From: Bacillus sp. AFS055030 | Lineage (GTDB): Bacteria; Bacillota; Bacilli; Bacillales; Bacillaceae_G | Direction: 5' to 3' | DNA: 64,000 nucleotides | Assembly: GCF_002574545.1 (NCBI RefSeq) | Contig: NZ_NUGT01000019.1 | Span: 46,945-110,944 of the forward strand | In this document: piece by piece, positions 1-8,809 of the stretch | Numbering within the stretch: the stretch's first letter is position 1 | How the letters are laid out: every line of letters begins with the position of its first letter | Position numbers and translations under genes: made by a program | Notes under the pieces: generated by a model | Databases searched by the model: none | What the model was told of the DNA's origin: nothing | Seen by the model: the letters and a program-made list of their open reading frames with translations, nothing else

Positions 1-1
1 A

Positions 2-355
2 CCAGTTGGTCCTGCAGTTAACTTATTTACAAAAGGTTTCTATGCTGGAATCGCTAAAGCATTAAAAGAAGATGGAATTTTTGTGGCACAAACGGACAAC
101 CCATGGTTTACTCCAGAGTTAATCACACAAGTTCAACGTGATGTAAGAGAAATCTTCCCAATCACTCGTTTATACATTGCAAATATCCCAACATATCCAA
201 GTGGTATGTGGACATTTACAATTGGTTCGAAAAAACATGATCCACTTGAAGTAGAAGAGAATCGTTTCTTCGATATTGAGACAAAATATTACACAAAAGA
301 GCTACACAAAGCAGCGTTCGTATTACCAAAATTTGTAGCTGATCTTACTAAATAA
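2..355 (+). CDS. speE: Spermidine synthase SpeE, C-terminal part
   Basis: The reading frame is open from base 2 and begins outside the window, so only the last 117 residues are seen. Spermidine synthase moves an aminopropyl group from decarboxylated S-adenosylmethionine to putrescine in the cytoplasm. The visible part has the family pattern DPVGPA-like entry ([10 protein letters not shown]), then the VAQTDNPWF stretch that follows the methyltransferase-like active site, and the [13 protein letters not shown] segment near the C-terminus. A GTG at 83 could be read as a start but sits in the middle of the conserved fold, so it is internal. The stop is 12 bases before speB, which fits a speE-speB polyamine operon. 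Confidence 0.93.
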   Translation, partial: PVGPAVNLFTKGFYAGIAKALKEDGIFVAQTDNPWFTPELITQVQRDVREIFPITRLYIANIPTYPSGMWTFTIGSKKHDPLEVEENRFFDIETKYYTKELHKAAFVLPKFVADLTK

Positions 356-367
356 GGGGGCTTTATT

Positions 368-1240
368 ATGCGTTTTGATGAAGCTTATTCTGGAAATGTA
401 TTCATAAAGAGTCATCCAAACTTTGAAGAAAGTAAAGCGGTTATTTATGGTATGCCTATGGACTGGACTGTAAGTTTCAGACCAGGCTCTCGTTTTGGCC
501 CTGCGCGTATTCGTGAAGTTTCAATTGGATTAGAGGAATATAGTCCTTATCAAGATAAAGAACTTGAGGAAGTTAAATATTTCGACGCAGGGGATATCCC
601 ATTACCATTTGGTAATGCTCAAAGAAGCCTTGATATGATTGAAGATTATATTGATGGCTTATTAGCTGAAGGTAAATTTCCACTAGGAATGGGTGGAGAG
701 CATCTTGTTTCATGGCCGGTAATGAAGGCTATGTACAAGAAATATCCTGATTTAGCTATTATTCATTTTGATGCTCATACTGATTTACGTGATTCATATG
801 AAGGTGAGCCATTATCTCACTCAACACCAATTAAAAAAGTTTGTGATTTAATTGGACCAAAAAATGTTTATTCATTTGGAATCCGTTCAGGTATGAAGGA
901 AGAATTTGAATGGGCTAAAGAAGTTGGAATGAATTTATTCAAATTCGAAGTGCTTGAGCCGTTAAAGAAAGTACTTCCAACACTTGCTGGGCGTCCAGTA
1001 TATGTAACGATCGATATCGATGTACTAGACCCTGCACATGCTCCTGGAACAGGAACACTTGAAGCTGGTGGTATTACATCAAAAGAAATGCTTGATAGCA
1101 TCTTAGCAATCGCAAATAGTGATATTAACGTTGTTGGGGCAGACCTAGTAGAAGTAGCTCCTGTATACGATCATGCAGAGCAAACTCAAGTTGCAGCAAG
1201 TAAATTTATTCGTGAAATCTTATTAGGTTGGGTAAAATAA
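368..1240 (+). CDS. speB: Agmatinase SpeB
   Basis: A 290-residue ureohydrolase that splits agmatine into putrescine and urea, supplying the substrate of the preceding spermidine synthase. The binuclear manganese ligands are visible: GGEH at about residue 111-114, DAHTD at about 136-140 and DIDVLDPA at about 217-224, followed by the APGTGT segment. The length matches the family. The ATG at 368 follows AAGGGGG 8 bases upstream. The gene ends at a strong terminator, so speE-speB is probably a unit of its own. The arginase-like family also includes formiminoglutamase, but the context next to speE favours agmatinase. Confidence 0.95.
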   Translation: MRFDEAYSGNVFIKSHPNFEESKAVIYGMPMDWTVSFRPGSRFGPARIREVSIGLEEYSPYQDKELEEVKYFDAGDIPLPFGNAQRSLDMIEDYIDGLLAEGKFPLGMGGEHLVSWPVMKAMYKKYPDLAIIHFDAHTDLRDSYEGEPLSHSTPIKKVCDLIGPKNVYSFGIRSGMKEEFEWAKEVGMNLFKFEVLEPLKKVLPTLAGRPVYVTIDIDVLDPAHAPGTGTLEAGGITSKEMLDSILAIANSDINVVGADLVEVAPVYDHAEQTQVAASKFIREILLGWVK

Positions 1241-1250
1241 AAGATTTATA

Positions 1251-1293
1251 AAAGGCGATTTTTCGTTCATTAGGACGAGAATTCGCCTTTTTA
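1251..1293 (+). terminator. Intrinsic terminator after speB
   Basis: Inverted repeat AAAGGCGA...TCGCCTTT with an inner continuation (TCGT/ACGA), followed by a short T run. Confidence 0.85.
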
Positions 1294-1356
1294 TATTGAA
1301 TTTATAAAACCGTTAACTACTTAAATAATTATTTAATCAAATATCTAAAATTCCTA

Positions 1357-1405
1357 TTGATAATGATAATCATTACCTTTATAATTGAGAACGATTATTG
1401 TTATC
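1357..1405 (+). promoter_or_regulatory. SigA promoter with two Fur boxes
   Basis: TTGATA (1357-1362), a 17-base spacer and TATAAT (1380-1385) form a good SigA promoter. The spacer holds GATAATGATAATCATTACC (1359-1377), which matches the classical 19-bp Fur box at 18 of 19 positions. A second, weaker box at 1387-1405 (GAGAACGATTATTGTTATC, 15 of 19) covers the expected start site. Iron-loaded Fur would block this promoter. Confidence 0.85.
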
Positions 1406-1425
1406 AAAATAAGGGGGAAGAGAAG

Positions 1426-2541
1426 ATGAAAAAAGGGGTAAGGAAATCTATTTTAATGCTACATTTGTTGTGCAGCTTAGTTTTTGGACTTTTTATTATT
1501 GCTGTTTGTGCAACAGGTAGTGTATTGGTGTTTGGCAATCAGATTGAGCATGTTTTAAATCCACAGTATTTTAAGCCGGCAAGTAATGAAATAAATGTTG
1601 GCATTAAAGAAGCAGAAAAGATTTTCCTTGAACAGTACAAAGGTTTTCAAATTTCAAGGATGGATGTGCCTTCAAAGTTATCGGATGTATACCATGCAAG
1701 TATGTCAAAAGGGCATAATGAAATTGATGTATATGTAGATCCAAGTAATGGCAAATTATTGGGGAATTTTGATAGAGAAAAATCAGTCGTTTCTTTTGTT
1801 AAAGAGTTACATACACATTTATTATTAGATGAAATTGGTGAAACAATTATTGGTATCGTTGCAATTGCATTTATTATTATTCTTATTACAGGTGTTTATT
1901 TATGGTATCCAGGTATTAAACGAATGTTTAAAAGCCTAAAAATTAAATGGAATAAAAGTCAAATGGCAAAAAATCTATCATTACATAATTTCATAGGGGT
2001 TATTACTTTACCATTTTTACTTGTTGTAGCAATTACGGGGATGCTATTTCCATTCCAAGAAAAGATTGAAGAATCTTTGAAATTGAAATTTACATCGAAT
2101 TATCCTGAAGATCTTAAATCGGTTGATAATGGTAAACAACGAATTGGACTGGATTCGATAGTTGCCCAAATTAATAAATTACACCCGGAAGGTGAGTTAT
2201 ACAAGTTCAGACTTCCATCGGATAAAGAAGGTGTTATAGAAGCACAATTAAGTGATGGCAGTTACGATCCTGAAGGTAAAGGAAATACAAGGGAATTCTT
2301 TGATCAATTTTCTGGAAAGCATTTAGGAACATTTTCCAAAAATACTGAAACAGCCTATGATAAATTTTTTGTTTGGCGTGAAAGTTTGCATAGAGGAACT
2401 TTCGGTGGCGTGTTCGTAAAAACAATTTATGCCTTAGTTGGCATAGCTCCGCTTGGCTTAGGTATAACTGGGATTACAATGTGGGCGTTAAAGAGAAAAA
2501 ACAAAGCTAAAAAATTGAAAAAATTACAACAAGCAGCATAA
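1426..2541 (+). CDS. PepSY-associated membrane protein, iron-regulated (PiuB-like)
   Basis: A 371-residue integral membrane protein of the PepSY_TM family. Hydrophobic helices lie near residues 10-30, 140-165, 190-210 and 335-360; two PepSY-like extracytoplasmic parts separate them (around residues 35-120 and 225-310). Conserved histidines sit next to the helices (HTHLLLDE before helix 2, LHNFIG before helix 3, ESLHRG before helix 4), as in members thought to handle haem or reduce ferric siderophores. The start is the ATG at 1426 behind AAGGGGGAAG. An upstream in-frame ATG at 1357 lies inside the promoter and Fur box and is not usable. The Fur boxes tie it to iron acquisition; the exact substrate is unknown. 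Confidence 0.85.
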   Translation: MKKGVRKSILMLHLLCSLVFGLFIIAVCATGSVLVFGNQIEHVLNPQYFKPASNEINVGIKEAEKIFLEQYKGFQISRMDVPSKLSDVYHASMSKGHNEIDVYVDPSNGKLLGNFDREKSVVSFVKELHTHLLLDEIGETIIGIVAIAFIIILITGVYLWYPGIKRMFKSLKIKWNKSQMAKNLSLHNFIGVITLPFLLVVAITGMLFPFQEKIEESLKLKFTSNYPEDLKSVDNGKQRIGLDSIVAQINKLHPEGELYKFRLPSDKEGVIEAQLSDGSYDPEGKGNTREFFDQFSGKHLGTFSKNTETAYDKFFVWRESLHRGTFGGVFVKTIYALVGIAPLGLGITGITMWALKRKNKAKKLKKLQQAA

Positions 2542-2597
2542 ACCAAAATTTTATATTGAAGTATGTTTTTAACCAAATCGGTTGAATCATTGATAGG

Positions 2598-2648
2598 ACC
2601 CGTAAGAAAATGCGCAAACAGCCGTATTTATCTTTCGGGTTTTTTTAT
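2598..2648 (+). terminator. Intrinsic terminator after the PepSY gene
   Basis: ACCCG(T)AAGA ... TCTTTCGGGT stem with an imperfect interior, followed by seven Ts. Confidence 0.75.
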
Positions 2649-2730
2649 TGGGAACAAATATGAGTATTTGTATTGTTTTTATAGTAAAACAACCGTTTTG
2701 TAGAAAGATAAAAATAGAAAAATGTAAAAA

Positions 2731-2756
2731 GTTAACGTTGACGTTAACGATATACT
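2731..2756 (+). promoter_or_regulatory. Dyad operator and -10 of the MerR-type gene
   Basis: GTTAACGT-TG-ACGTTAAC (2731-2748) is an inverted repeat with 8-bp arms, and TATACT (2751-2756) follows 2 bases later. MerR-family regulators bind dyads placed between the -35 and -10 of their own promoters, which is the geometry seen here, although no good -35 is visible. Confidence 0.6.
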
Positions 2757-2816
2757 AGGAGTAAGATAGATAAGTGATATAAAAAGGGGAAATTCATTTC
2801 GAAAGGAGAAAATGAT

Positions 2817-3239
2817 TTGCTTTACAAAATAGATGAAGTAGCGAAGGAATGTGGATTAACAAAGCGATCGATTCGTTATTATGAAGAAATTGGTTTAATC
2901 TCACCACCTGAAAGAAGCGAAGGAGGATTTCGACTTTATTCAGACTTTCATATCGAACGACTGAAGAAAATAATGAATGTTCGTGATGTTCTTGGATTTT
3001 CTTTACAAGAGGTACAGGAATATATGGCAATCAGTGAGGCGTTTGAAGAATTCCGATTACAATATAGAGAAAACAAGGAAAAGATGACTGAAGAAGAAAG
3101 AAAAGAAAAGCTTCTAGGGGCGGAAGAAATACTTGGTCAACAATTAAAAATGATTGATGACAAGCTTGAAAAAATGAACGAGATTCGAGATGAAATGAAT
3201 GAGATGTATCAAAAGGTGAAAAAAGCATTAGAACAATAA
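2817..3239 (+). CDS. MerR family transcriptional regulator
   Basis: A 140-residue DNA-binding regulator. The N-terminal winged helix-turn-helix is clear: KIDEVAKECGLTKRSIRYYEEIGLI at residues 3-28 and GFRLYSDFHIERLKKI at 37-52. A long charged coiled coil (about 75-138) follows, as in MerR proteins that respond to drugs or stress, and there is no sizeable ligand domain. The start is TTG at 2817 with GAAAGGAG 8 bases before it; the ATG at 2812 is out of frame. It lies 23 bases upstream of an MFS exporter and has a dyad in its own promoter, so it very likely controls the pair. The inducer is unknown. Confidence 0.9.
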   Translation: MLYKIDEVAKECGLTKRSIRYYEEIGLISPPERSEGGFRLYSDFHIERLKKIMNVRDVLGFSLQEVQEYMAISEAFEEFRLQYRENKEKMTEEERKEKLLGAEEILGQQLKMIDDKLEKMNEIRDEMNEMYQKVKKALEQ

Positions 3240-3262
3240 ATACTATGGGAGATGGATAAAAG

Positions 3263-4489
3263 ATGTCAAACTTGGCAAATAGTAAAAAACAAAAGACAAA
3301 GATAAATCAAAAACCTAGTCTTTTGAATCAACCAAAGGCAATATGGGCAGTTGGTTTTGCCTGCGTTATCGCATTCATGGGAATTGGTTTAGTTGATCCA
3401 ATCTTACCAGCAATTGCTGAAAAGATGCATGCTTCTAAAAGTGATGTAACGCTTCTTTTTACAAGTTACAATTTAGTAATGGCAATCGCGATGTTAATAA
3501 CAGGTTTTATCTCTTCACGTATTGGAATCAAATGGACACTACTTTTAGGCATACTAATTATTGCGATTTTCTCAGGTCTTGGAGGAAACTCAAGTAGTAT
3601 TTGGGAATTGGTATGGTTACGTGGAGGTTGGGGTCTAGGTAACGCATTATTCGTTGCGACTGCATTATCTGCAATTGTTTCATTATCTAGATCTGGTGTT
3701 GCACAATCTATTATTTTATACGAAACAGCGATTGGCCTTGGGATATCAGTTGGTCCACTTTTAGGTGGAGAATTAGGTTCAATTTCTTGGAGAGGTCCAT
3801 TTTTTGGCGTAGCTTGTTTAATGGTCATTGCATTTTTATCTCTATCTATTATGATGCCAAAAACACCTATAACAAAAAATACGAAAAAAGCATCATTCCT
3901 TGATCCATTCCGTGCTCTTAAACATAGATCGTTATTAACATTAGGTATTACAGCATTTTTATATAACTTTGGATTCTTTACTTTATTAGCATTCTCACCA
4001 TTTTTTATGGGTTTAAAGGAACATGGTTTAGGATTAGTTTTCTTAGGATGGGGACTTTTATTAGCAATTACATCTGTATTTATGGCACCAAAATTACAAA
4101 AGAAATTCGGTACACTTAAATCGATGTATGCTATGCTAACACTTTTCGCTTTCACACTGATCGTAATGGGAATTGGAACAGAAACAAATAGTGTAATTAT
4201 TGTCTGTGTAATAATTGCTGGTGCATTTTTAGGAAATAACAACACATTAATTACAACAGCAGTAATGCAAGCAGCTCCAGTTGAACGCTCAACAGCATCA
4301 GCTGCATATAGCTTTTTACGTTTCCTTGGTGGGGCAATTGCACCATATTTAGCAGGTAAACTTGCTGAATGGTATAATTCACATGTTCCATTCTATGTAG
4401 GTGGATGTTTTGTATTACTATCGGTACTTTTCTTGTTTATTAATAAAAAGCATTTAATTCATATTGATAAAGCAGAATCTGCACATTAA
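3263..4489 (+). CDS. MFS drug-type exporter (DHA1-like, 12 TM)
   Basis: A 408-residue membrane protein with about 12 hydrophobic segments after a 28-residue basic cytoplasmic N-terminus. Helix 1 carries GIGLVDPILPAI, and the helix 2-3 loop holds GFISSRIGIKWTLLLG, the MFS motif A region of proton-driven antiporters; WLRGGWGLGNAL follows in helix 4. It is co-transcribed with the MerR regulator 23 bases upstream, the usual layout of inducible multidrug efflux. Substrates cannot be predicted. A strong terminator closes the two-gene operon. Confidence 0.88.
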   Translation: MSNLANSKKQKTKINQKPSLLNQPKAIWAVGFACVIAFMGIGLVDPILPAIAEKMHASKSDVTLLFTSYNLVMAIAMLITGFISSRIGIKWTLLLGILIIAIFSGLGGNSSSIWELVWLRGGWGLGNALFVATALSAIVSLSRSGVAQSIILYETAIGLGISVGPLLGGELGSISWRGPFFGVACLMVIAFLSLSIMMPKTPITKNTKKASFLDPFRALKHRSLLTLGITAFLYNFGFFTLLAFSPFFMGLKEHGLGLVFLGWGLLLAITSVFMAPKLQKKFGTLKSMYAMLTLFAFTLIVMGIGTETNSVIIVCVIIAGAFLGNNNTLITTAVMQAAPVERSTASAAYSFLRFLGGAIAPYLAGKLAEWYNSHVPFYVGGCFVLLSVLFLFINKKHLIHIDKAESAH

Positions 4490-4507
4490 TATAATCGGGT
4501 AGTTCTT

Positions 4508-4546
4508 AAACCCGCTAGGAATTGCGTATTCCTGGCGGGTTTTTGT
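4508..4546 (+). terminator. Intrinsic terminator after the MFS gene
   Basis: 13-bp stem ACCCGCTAGGAAT/ATTCCTGGCGGGT (one G-U pair), loop TGCGT, then TTTTT. Confidence 0.93.
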
Positions 4547-4560
4547 ATTTTAAAATGAAA

Positions 4561-4592
4561 AAATAAAAAACAGCCCACTACGAACTGTTTTT
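4561..4592 (-). terminator. Intrinsic terminator of the small membrane gene (minus strand)
   Basis: GAAAAACAG...CTGTTTTTTATTT read on the minus strand, just past the stop codon of the gene at 4592-4846. Confidence 0.75.
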
Positions 4593-4846
4593 CATGGTCC
4601 GAAATGACCAAACACCGCTAGATAAACGATGAAGCCAATCAATGCGAGTAATCCAATTAGTGCTGCTGTAAAACTTCCGAACATGATTGCTTTTCGTTTG
4701 AAAATGAACCACAAGATGAGTCCTACAACGAATGGCACAAAAAATACGTACAAATAAATGAGAAAAATACTCGACAATGAAATGATCCCAATGCCTAGTC
4801 CAATGAAAAATAGTTTGATGGATGATAGTTGTGCAAAAGTTTTCAT
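4592..4846 (-). CDS. Small membrane protein of unknown function
   Basis: An 84-residue protein that I do not recognise. It has three hydrophobic segments (about residues 11-30, 31-47 and 54-78) with a basic FKRKA loop between the last two and a short cytoplasmic N-terminus. The start is supported by AAAGGGG 8 bases before the ATG, and the gene has its own terminator, so it is likely real. It is transcribed away from ywiB. A 16-bp perfect palindrome lies at 4893-4908 in its upstream region. No catalytic residues are apparent. Confidence 0.65.
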   Translation of the reverse strand: MKTFAQLSSIKLFFIGLGIGIISLSSIFLIYLYVFFVPFVVGLILWFIFKRKAIMFGSFTAALIGLLALIGFIVYLAVFGHFGP

Positions 4847-4892
4847 AAAATCCCCTTTAATTCATCATATGTTCTTTATTGTCTCACAAATG

Positions 4893-4908
4893 GTTTTCAA
4901 TTGAAAAC
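4893..4908. promoter_or_regulatory. Perfect 16-bp palindrome, candidate operator
   Basis: GTTTTCAATTGAAAAC in the 302-base gap between the small membrane gene (minus) and ywiB (plus). Its minus-strand half includes TTGAAA, a possible -35. The rest of the gap is AT-rich; an extended -10 (TG-C-TAAAAT, 5079-5087) probably serves ywiB. Confidence 0.4.
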
Positions 4909-5148
4909 AAAAATCCCTCTTAGTTCAAGGCAAGATTATTTATGCAATTCAAGTTGATTACGTTCAATGAGTCATTAAACAATTTACATTTATTTTTCAA
5001 AGTCTGATGATTTTGTTCACTTTAATGAATAATTTTCACAATTTTTTTCTTACCTATTTTATTTTTTTAATTAGATTATGCTAAAATGGGAAAAGATGAT
5101 TTTTGGATGTGATTCGTTACGTTCATGGGGAGAAAAGGACGTGTAAAA

Positions 5149-5586
5149 GTGAAAGGACAACAAGGTATACCTGTCTCAATTGACTTTGAGACTTTGATAA
5201 AAGATCCACACGGGCGTGATAAAATCAGTTTTCAAGCAAATGGCCTATACTATAAAAAAGATGATGTTTCATATTTATTATTTGATGAAAATCACGAGGA
5301 TCGAAAAGTAAAGGCTACTATGAAAATAGGTAAAGGGGAAGTAACGATTATTCGAAATGGCGGAGTTATGATGCGTCATCAATATCGAGTAAATGAAACG
5401 ACTGAAGGTACTTTCTCAAATGAGTTAGGCGTATTTCAAACGAAGGCATATACAAAAAAACTACAATTTCTAGTATCTGAAGAACCTTTGAAAGGGTTAC
5501 TTCAATTAGGATATAAGTTATTCGTAGGAGATGAAAATGCTGGTTCGTATAACATTACAGTATCAATTAAGGAGGCAACGAAATGA
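5149..5586 (+). CDS. ywiB: YwiB family protein (DUF1934), calycin-like
   Basis: A 145-residue protein of the YwiB/DUF1934 family, small beta-barrel proteins next to argS in Bacilli. Beta-rich segments with the pattern [20 protein letters not shown] near the start and [15 protein letters not shown] in the middle fit the family. The function is not established. The best start is GTG at 5149 with AAAGGA 9 bases upstream; it aligns with the B. subtilis protein as I remember it. An ATG at 5125 would add 8 residues but has no ribosome binding site. The TGA overlaps the argS ATG by 4 bases, so the two are translationally coupled. Confidence 0.85.
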   Translation: MKGQQGIPVSIDFETLIKDPHGRDKISFQANGLYYKKDDVSYLLFDENHEDRKVKATMKIGKGEVTIIRNGGVMMRHQYRVNETTEGTFSNELGVFQTKAYTKKLQFLVSEEPLKGLLQLGYKLFVGDENAGSYNITVSIKEATK

Positions 5587-7253
5587 ATACATTAGAACAA
5601 GTAAAAAATCGATTGAAAAATGAGATCGAAGCTGCGGTATTAAAAGCAGGACTAGCAACAGAGGAACAATTACCTCAAGTCGTATTAGAAACACCAAAAG
5701 ATAAAGCGCACGGAGATTTTTCAACAAATATGGCGATGCAATTAGCACGAGTTGCTAAAAAGGCTCCTAGAATGATTGCAGAGGAGTTAATTAATTCTTT
5801 TGATCAAAGTAAGGCAAGCATTCAAAAAGTGGAAATTGCTGGACCAGGATTCATCAATTTCTATATGGATAATAGTTACTTAACTGATTTAATCCCTACA
5901 ATTATTAAATCTGGAAACGAATATGGCCAAACAAACTTTGGTAACGGTGAAAAGATTTTAGTTGAATTTGTTTCAGCGAATCCGACTGGAGATTTACATT
6001 TAGGACATGCTCGTGGAGCAGCGTTTGGAGATTCACTATGTAATATTTTAGACAAAGCAGGCTATGAAGTAACTCGAGAATATTATATTAACGATGCAGG
6101 TAACCAAATTAATAATTTAGCTTTATCAGTAGAAGCTCGTTATATGCAAGCTCTTGGAATGGATAAAGAAATGCCTGCAGATGGCTACCATGGGGCAGAT
6201 ATTATTGAGATTGGTAAAACATTAGCTGCTGAATTTGGTGACCGTTATATGAATGAACCAGAAGATACTCGCTACAAATTCTTCCGTGAGTATGGTTTAA
6301 AATTAGAAATGGAGAAACTGCAACGAGATCTACGTAATTTCAGAGTAGACTTTGATGTATGGTATTCAGAAACGTCATTATATGAAAACGGTAAAGTGCT
6401 AGAGGCTCTTGATGATTTAAAACAACGTGGTGAAACATATGAAGAAGAAGGAGCGACGTGGTTCCGTTCTACAACATATGGAGATGATAAAGACCGTGTA
6501 CTGATTAAAAGTGACGGCTCGTATACTTATTTAACTCCGGATATCGCTTATCACCGTGACAAGCTTAGTCGAGGAGCAGATAAATTAATTGATATTCTTG
6601 GAGCTGACCATCACGGATATATTCCTCGAATGAAAGCAGCAATTCAAGCGCTAGGTTATAATGCTGATACGCTAGAAGTAGAAATTATCCAAATGGTTCA
6701 GTTATATCAAGACGGTCAAAAAGTAAAAATGAGTAAACGCACAGGTAAAGCAGTAACTCTACGTGATCTAATGGAAGAAGTAGGTATTGATGCGACACGT
6801 TATTTCTTTGCAATGCGTGGATGTGACTCACATTTAGATTTTGATATGGACTTAGCTGTGTCTAAATCAAACGAAAACCCAGTGTATTATTCTCAATACG
6901 CACACGCTCGTGTGTGTAGTATTCTTCGTCAAGGAGAAGAAATGGGTATTGTTTACAATGGAGAAGCTGATTATAGCCTTGTTTCATCTGAAAAGGAATA
7001 TGAGTTATTAAAGAAATTAGGAGAATTCCCAGCGGTGGTTTCATTAGCTGCTTCAAAACGTACTCCTCATCATATTACAAACTATGTGTTTGAATTAGCG
7101 GGTACATTCCACAGTTTCTATAATGCAGAAAAGGTGTTAGATCCTGAAAATGTTGAAAAATCAAAGGCTAGATTGGCATTAATGAAAGCTGTTCAAGTTA
7201 CATTACAAAATGCATTAGCTTTAGTTGGAGTTTCTGCACCAGAAAAAATGTAA
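5583..7253 (+). CDS. argS: Arginyl-tRNA synthetase
   Basis: A 556-residue class I synthetase that charges tRNA-Arg. The N-terminal additional domain (about 1-110) is followed by the HIGH-type signature HLGHARG at about residue 139-145, and the KMSKS-type loop KMSKRTG at about 382-388. The C-terminal DALR anticodon-binding domain covers about residues 440-556 and ends in the typical VGVSAPEKM. The ATG overlaps the ywiB stop (ATGA), and the ribosome binding site AAGGAGG lies within the end of ywiB. No T-box is visible upstream. A hairpin terminator follows. Confidence 0.98.
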   Translation: MNTLEQVKNRLKNEIEAAVLKAGLATEEQLPQVVLETPKDKAHGDFSTNMAMQLARVAKKAPRMIAEELINSFDQSKASIQKVEIAGPGFINFYMDNSYLTDLIPTIIKSGNEYGQTNFGNGEKILVEFVSANPTGDLHLGHARGAAFGDSLCNILDKAGYEVTREYYINDAGNQINNLALSVEARYMQALGMDKEMPADGYHGADIIEIGKTLAAEFGDRYMNEPEDTRYKFFREYGLKLEMEKLQRDLRNFRVDFDVWYSETSLYENGKVLEALDDLKQRGETYEEEGATWFRSTTYGDDKDRVLIKSDGSYTYLTPDIAYHRDKLSRGADKLIDILGADHHGYIPRMKAAIQALGYNADTLEVEIIQMVQLYQDGQKVKMSKRTGKAVTLRDLMEEVGIDATRYFFAMRGCDSHLDFDMDLAVSKSNENPVYYSQYAHARVCSILRQGEEMGIVYNGEADYSLVSSEKEYELLKKLGEFPAVVSLAASKRTPHHITNYVFELAGTFHSFYNAEKVLDPENVEKSKARLALMKAVQVTLQNALALVGVSAPEKM

Positions 7254-7264
7254 GTAATTTAGTG

Positions 7265-7305
7265 AAAGTATCATATCCCTATTTGGGGTATGGTACTTTT
7301 TTTGT
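7265..7305 (+). terminator. Intrinsic terminator after argS
   Basis: AAAGTATCATATCCC paired with GGGGTATGGTACTTT, then a run of seven Ts. Confidence 0.9.
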
Positions 7306-7436
7306 TTGATAAATTACAATCAATCGATTTACTAAATATAAATTTGTAATATTTTAGTTTGATAATAGATAAAAAAATGTCGGTAAATAGGGAAAGAAAA
7401 CAAATTTCACCATTTTTTTATAAATTTCTTAAAACG

Positions 7437-7465
7437 ACCCCCTAAAAAAAGAAATTCTCTGCGAA
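7437..7465 (+). promoter_or_regulatory. Candidate SigI-type promoter
   Basis: ACCCCC (7437-7442), an A tract and CGAA (7462-7465) lie 50 bases upstream of the DUF5667 gene. From memory, B. subtilis SigI promoters have an ACCCCC-like -35 and a CGAA -10. The sigI-rsgI pair directly downstream makes autoregulation likely. The spacing (19 bases between elements) should be compared with mapped SigI promoters. Confidence 0.55.
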
Positions 7466-7514
7466 TAGATATAGTGAGAATAAATAAGAAATTATTACTA
7501 AGGGGAAAAAACTC

Positions 7515-8627
7515 ATGAAAAAGTTATTAGTACATACAACTGCAACAGCATTATTACTATCTCAGTTAGGTTTCTCAAGTTCAGTACTTGCTGCAGAAAA
7601 TGAAACTGTTTCACCAACTGACACAAAAGAAGAAGCACCTGCATTAGTTAAAGGCGATTTCTTCTACTTTGTAAAAACAACTGTAGAAAAAATTCAACTA
7701 TTACTAACAACAAATAAAGTTAAAGAAGCAGAACTTTTATCTAAATTTGCACAAGAGCGTATCCATGAAGCAAGAGAATTAATAAAAGAAGGCAAAGAAG
7801 ATTTAGCAAAAGAAACAATAAAAGAAGCTTTAGGCAAGATTGAAGTTGCTCAAGGCCAACTTGACAGTAAACAACCAACTGCTACAGAACCAGCTGATGA
7901 TTCAACTAAAGTAGAAAATGAAGAACAAGATAAAGCTAAAACAGAAAAAGAACATGTTGAAAAACATGACAAACAAAAATTAACAAAAGAGCAAAAAGAA
8001 ATTGCCAAAGTTCAACACCATCTAAATAATAATTTACTTGTATTGGCAAATGTTTTAGATCAAGTTAAAAATCCAAAAGCAAAAGCTGCAATTGCTAAAA
8101 ATATTGAAAAGAGCTTTAATAAAATTTCTGAAAGACTAGAGAAAGTCTTAAAGCATACAGAACAGGATTCACCAGTTTTAAAACCAGTTATTACAGTTCA
8201 ATATCCTGATGCAACGGCAGAACAGTCAGCTACTCCAGAAGTTATTACAACAGTTACTAAAATTGAAGACGTAAATGATACAGAAGTTAAAAATGTTAAT
8301 GAAGATGACCAAGGTGAAAATGATGACAAAGAAGCAGCTACTCATGTTGCTACAAAACCTGTAACAGTAGAGCATAAGGTAGGATATCAACATAAGTCAA
8401 AAGAAGTAAAACCAGTTAAAGTAAAAGTTGAAAAAGAAGAAAAACAGATAAAGCATGTAGTAAAACACGTAGTAAAGCATGAAAATGATACAAACCATAG
8501 AAATCAAGGTGAACATGAAAAGCGTGGAAAACATAAGGGAAATGAAAAGCAAGAGTGGAAAAAAAATCATAACTCAAATAACCAAGGTGAAAACCATGGA
8601 AATGGACATGGACATGGTAAAAACTAA
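7515..8627 (+). CDS. Exported DUF5667 protein with His/Lys-rich tail
   Basis: A 370-residue secreted protein. A signal peptide covers residues 1-26 or 27 (KK, a hydrophobic core, then VLA-A). Residues about 42-118 match the DUF5667 pattern, with GDFFYFVKTTVEKIQLLLT followed by helices rich in AELLSKFAQERIHEARELI; such domains occur in envelope proteins of Bacilli, with unknown function. Residues about 135-200 are charged and helical. The last 80 residues are full of His, Lys, Asn and Gln and end in HGNGHGHGKN. It lies upstream of sigI behind a SigI-like promoter, so it may be the first gene of a cell-envelope stress operon. The ATG has AAGGGGAAA upstream. Confidence 0.85.
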   Translation: MKKLLVHTTATALLLSQLGFSSSVLAAENETVSPTDTKEEAPALVKGDFFYFVKTTVEKIQLLLTTNKVKEAELLSKFAQERIHEARELIKEGKEDLAKETIKEALGKIEVAQGQLDSKQPTATEPADDSTKVENEEQDKAKTEKEHVEKHDKQKLTKEQKEIAKVQHHLNNNLLVLANVLDQVKNPKAKAAIAKNIEKSFNKISERLEKVLKHTEQDSPVLKPVITVQYPDATAEQSATPEVITTVTKIEDVNDTEVKNVNEDDQGENDDKEAATHVATKPVTVEHKVGYQHKSKEVKPVKVKVEKEEKQIKHVVKHVVKHENDTNHRNQGEHEKRGKHKGNEKQEWKKNHNSNNQGENHGNGHGHGKN

Positions 8628-8717
8628 TAAGTGATTATTTCCATTCACCTTTCAATAAAATCATATGGAACATTTCATAGGTTGAGATATGCTTAAGTTT
8701 AATGACTAAATTTAACT

Positions 8718-8762
8718 GGTGCCTCATACATTCATTTGATTATATAATGAGTGGAGGCGCCT
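8718..8762 (+). other. Hairpin in the sigI leader
   Basis: GGTGCCTC paired with GAGGCGCC across a 29-base loop that also contains complementary pieces. It lies 33 bases upstream of the sigI ribosome binding site and has no clear T run. It could be a weak terminator after the DUF5667 gene that allows partial read-through, or an RNA control element. Confidence 0.45.
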
Positions 8763-8809
8763 TTAAGTTTAAACGGCTAAGCAATCCTCTTTTGAAAGGA
8801 GATCGGGTC

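Noticed and set aside
3466..4245. A 259-codon frame opposite the MFS gene
   Set aside because: Long only because the membrane protein codons give few reverse stops; the plus-strand gene is clear.
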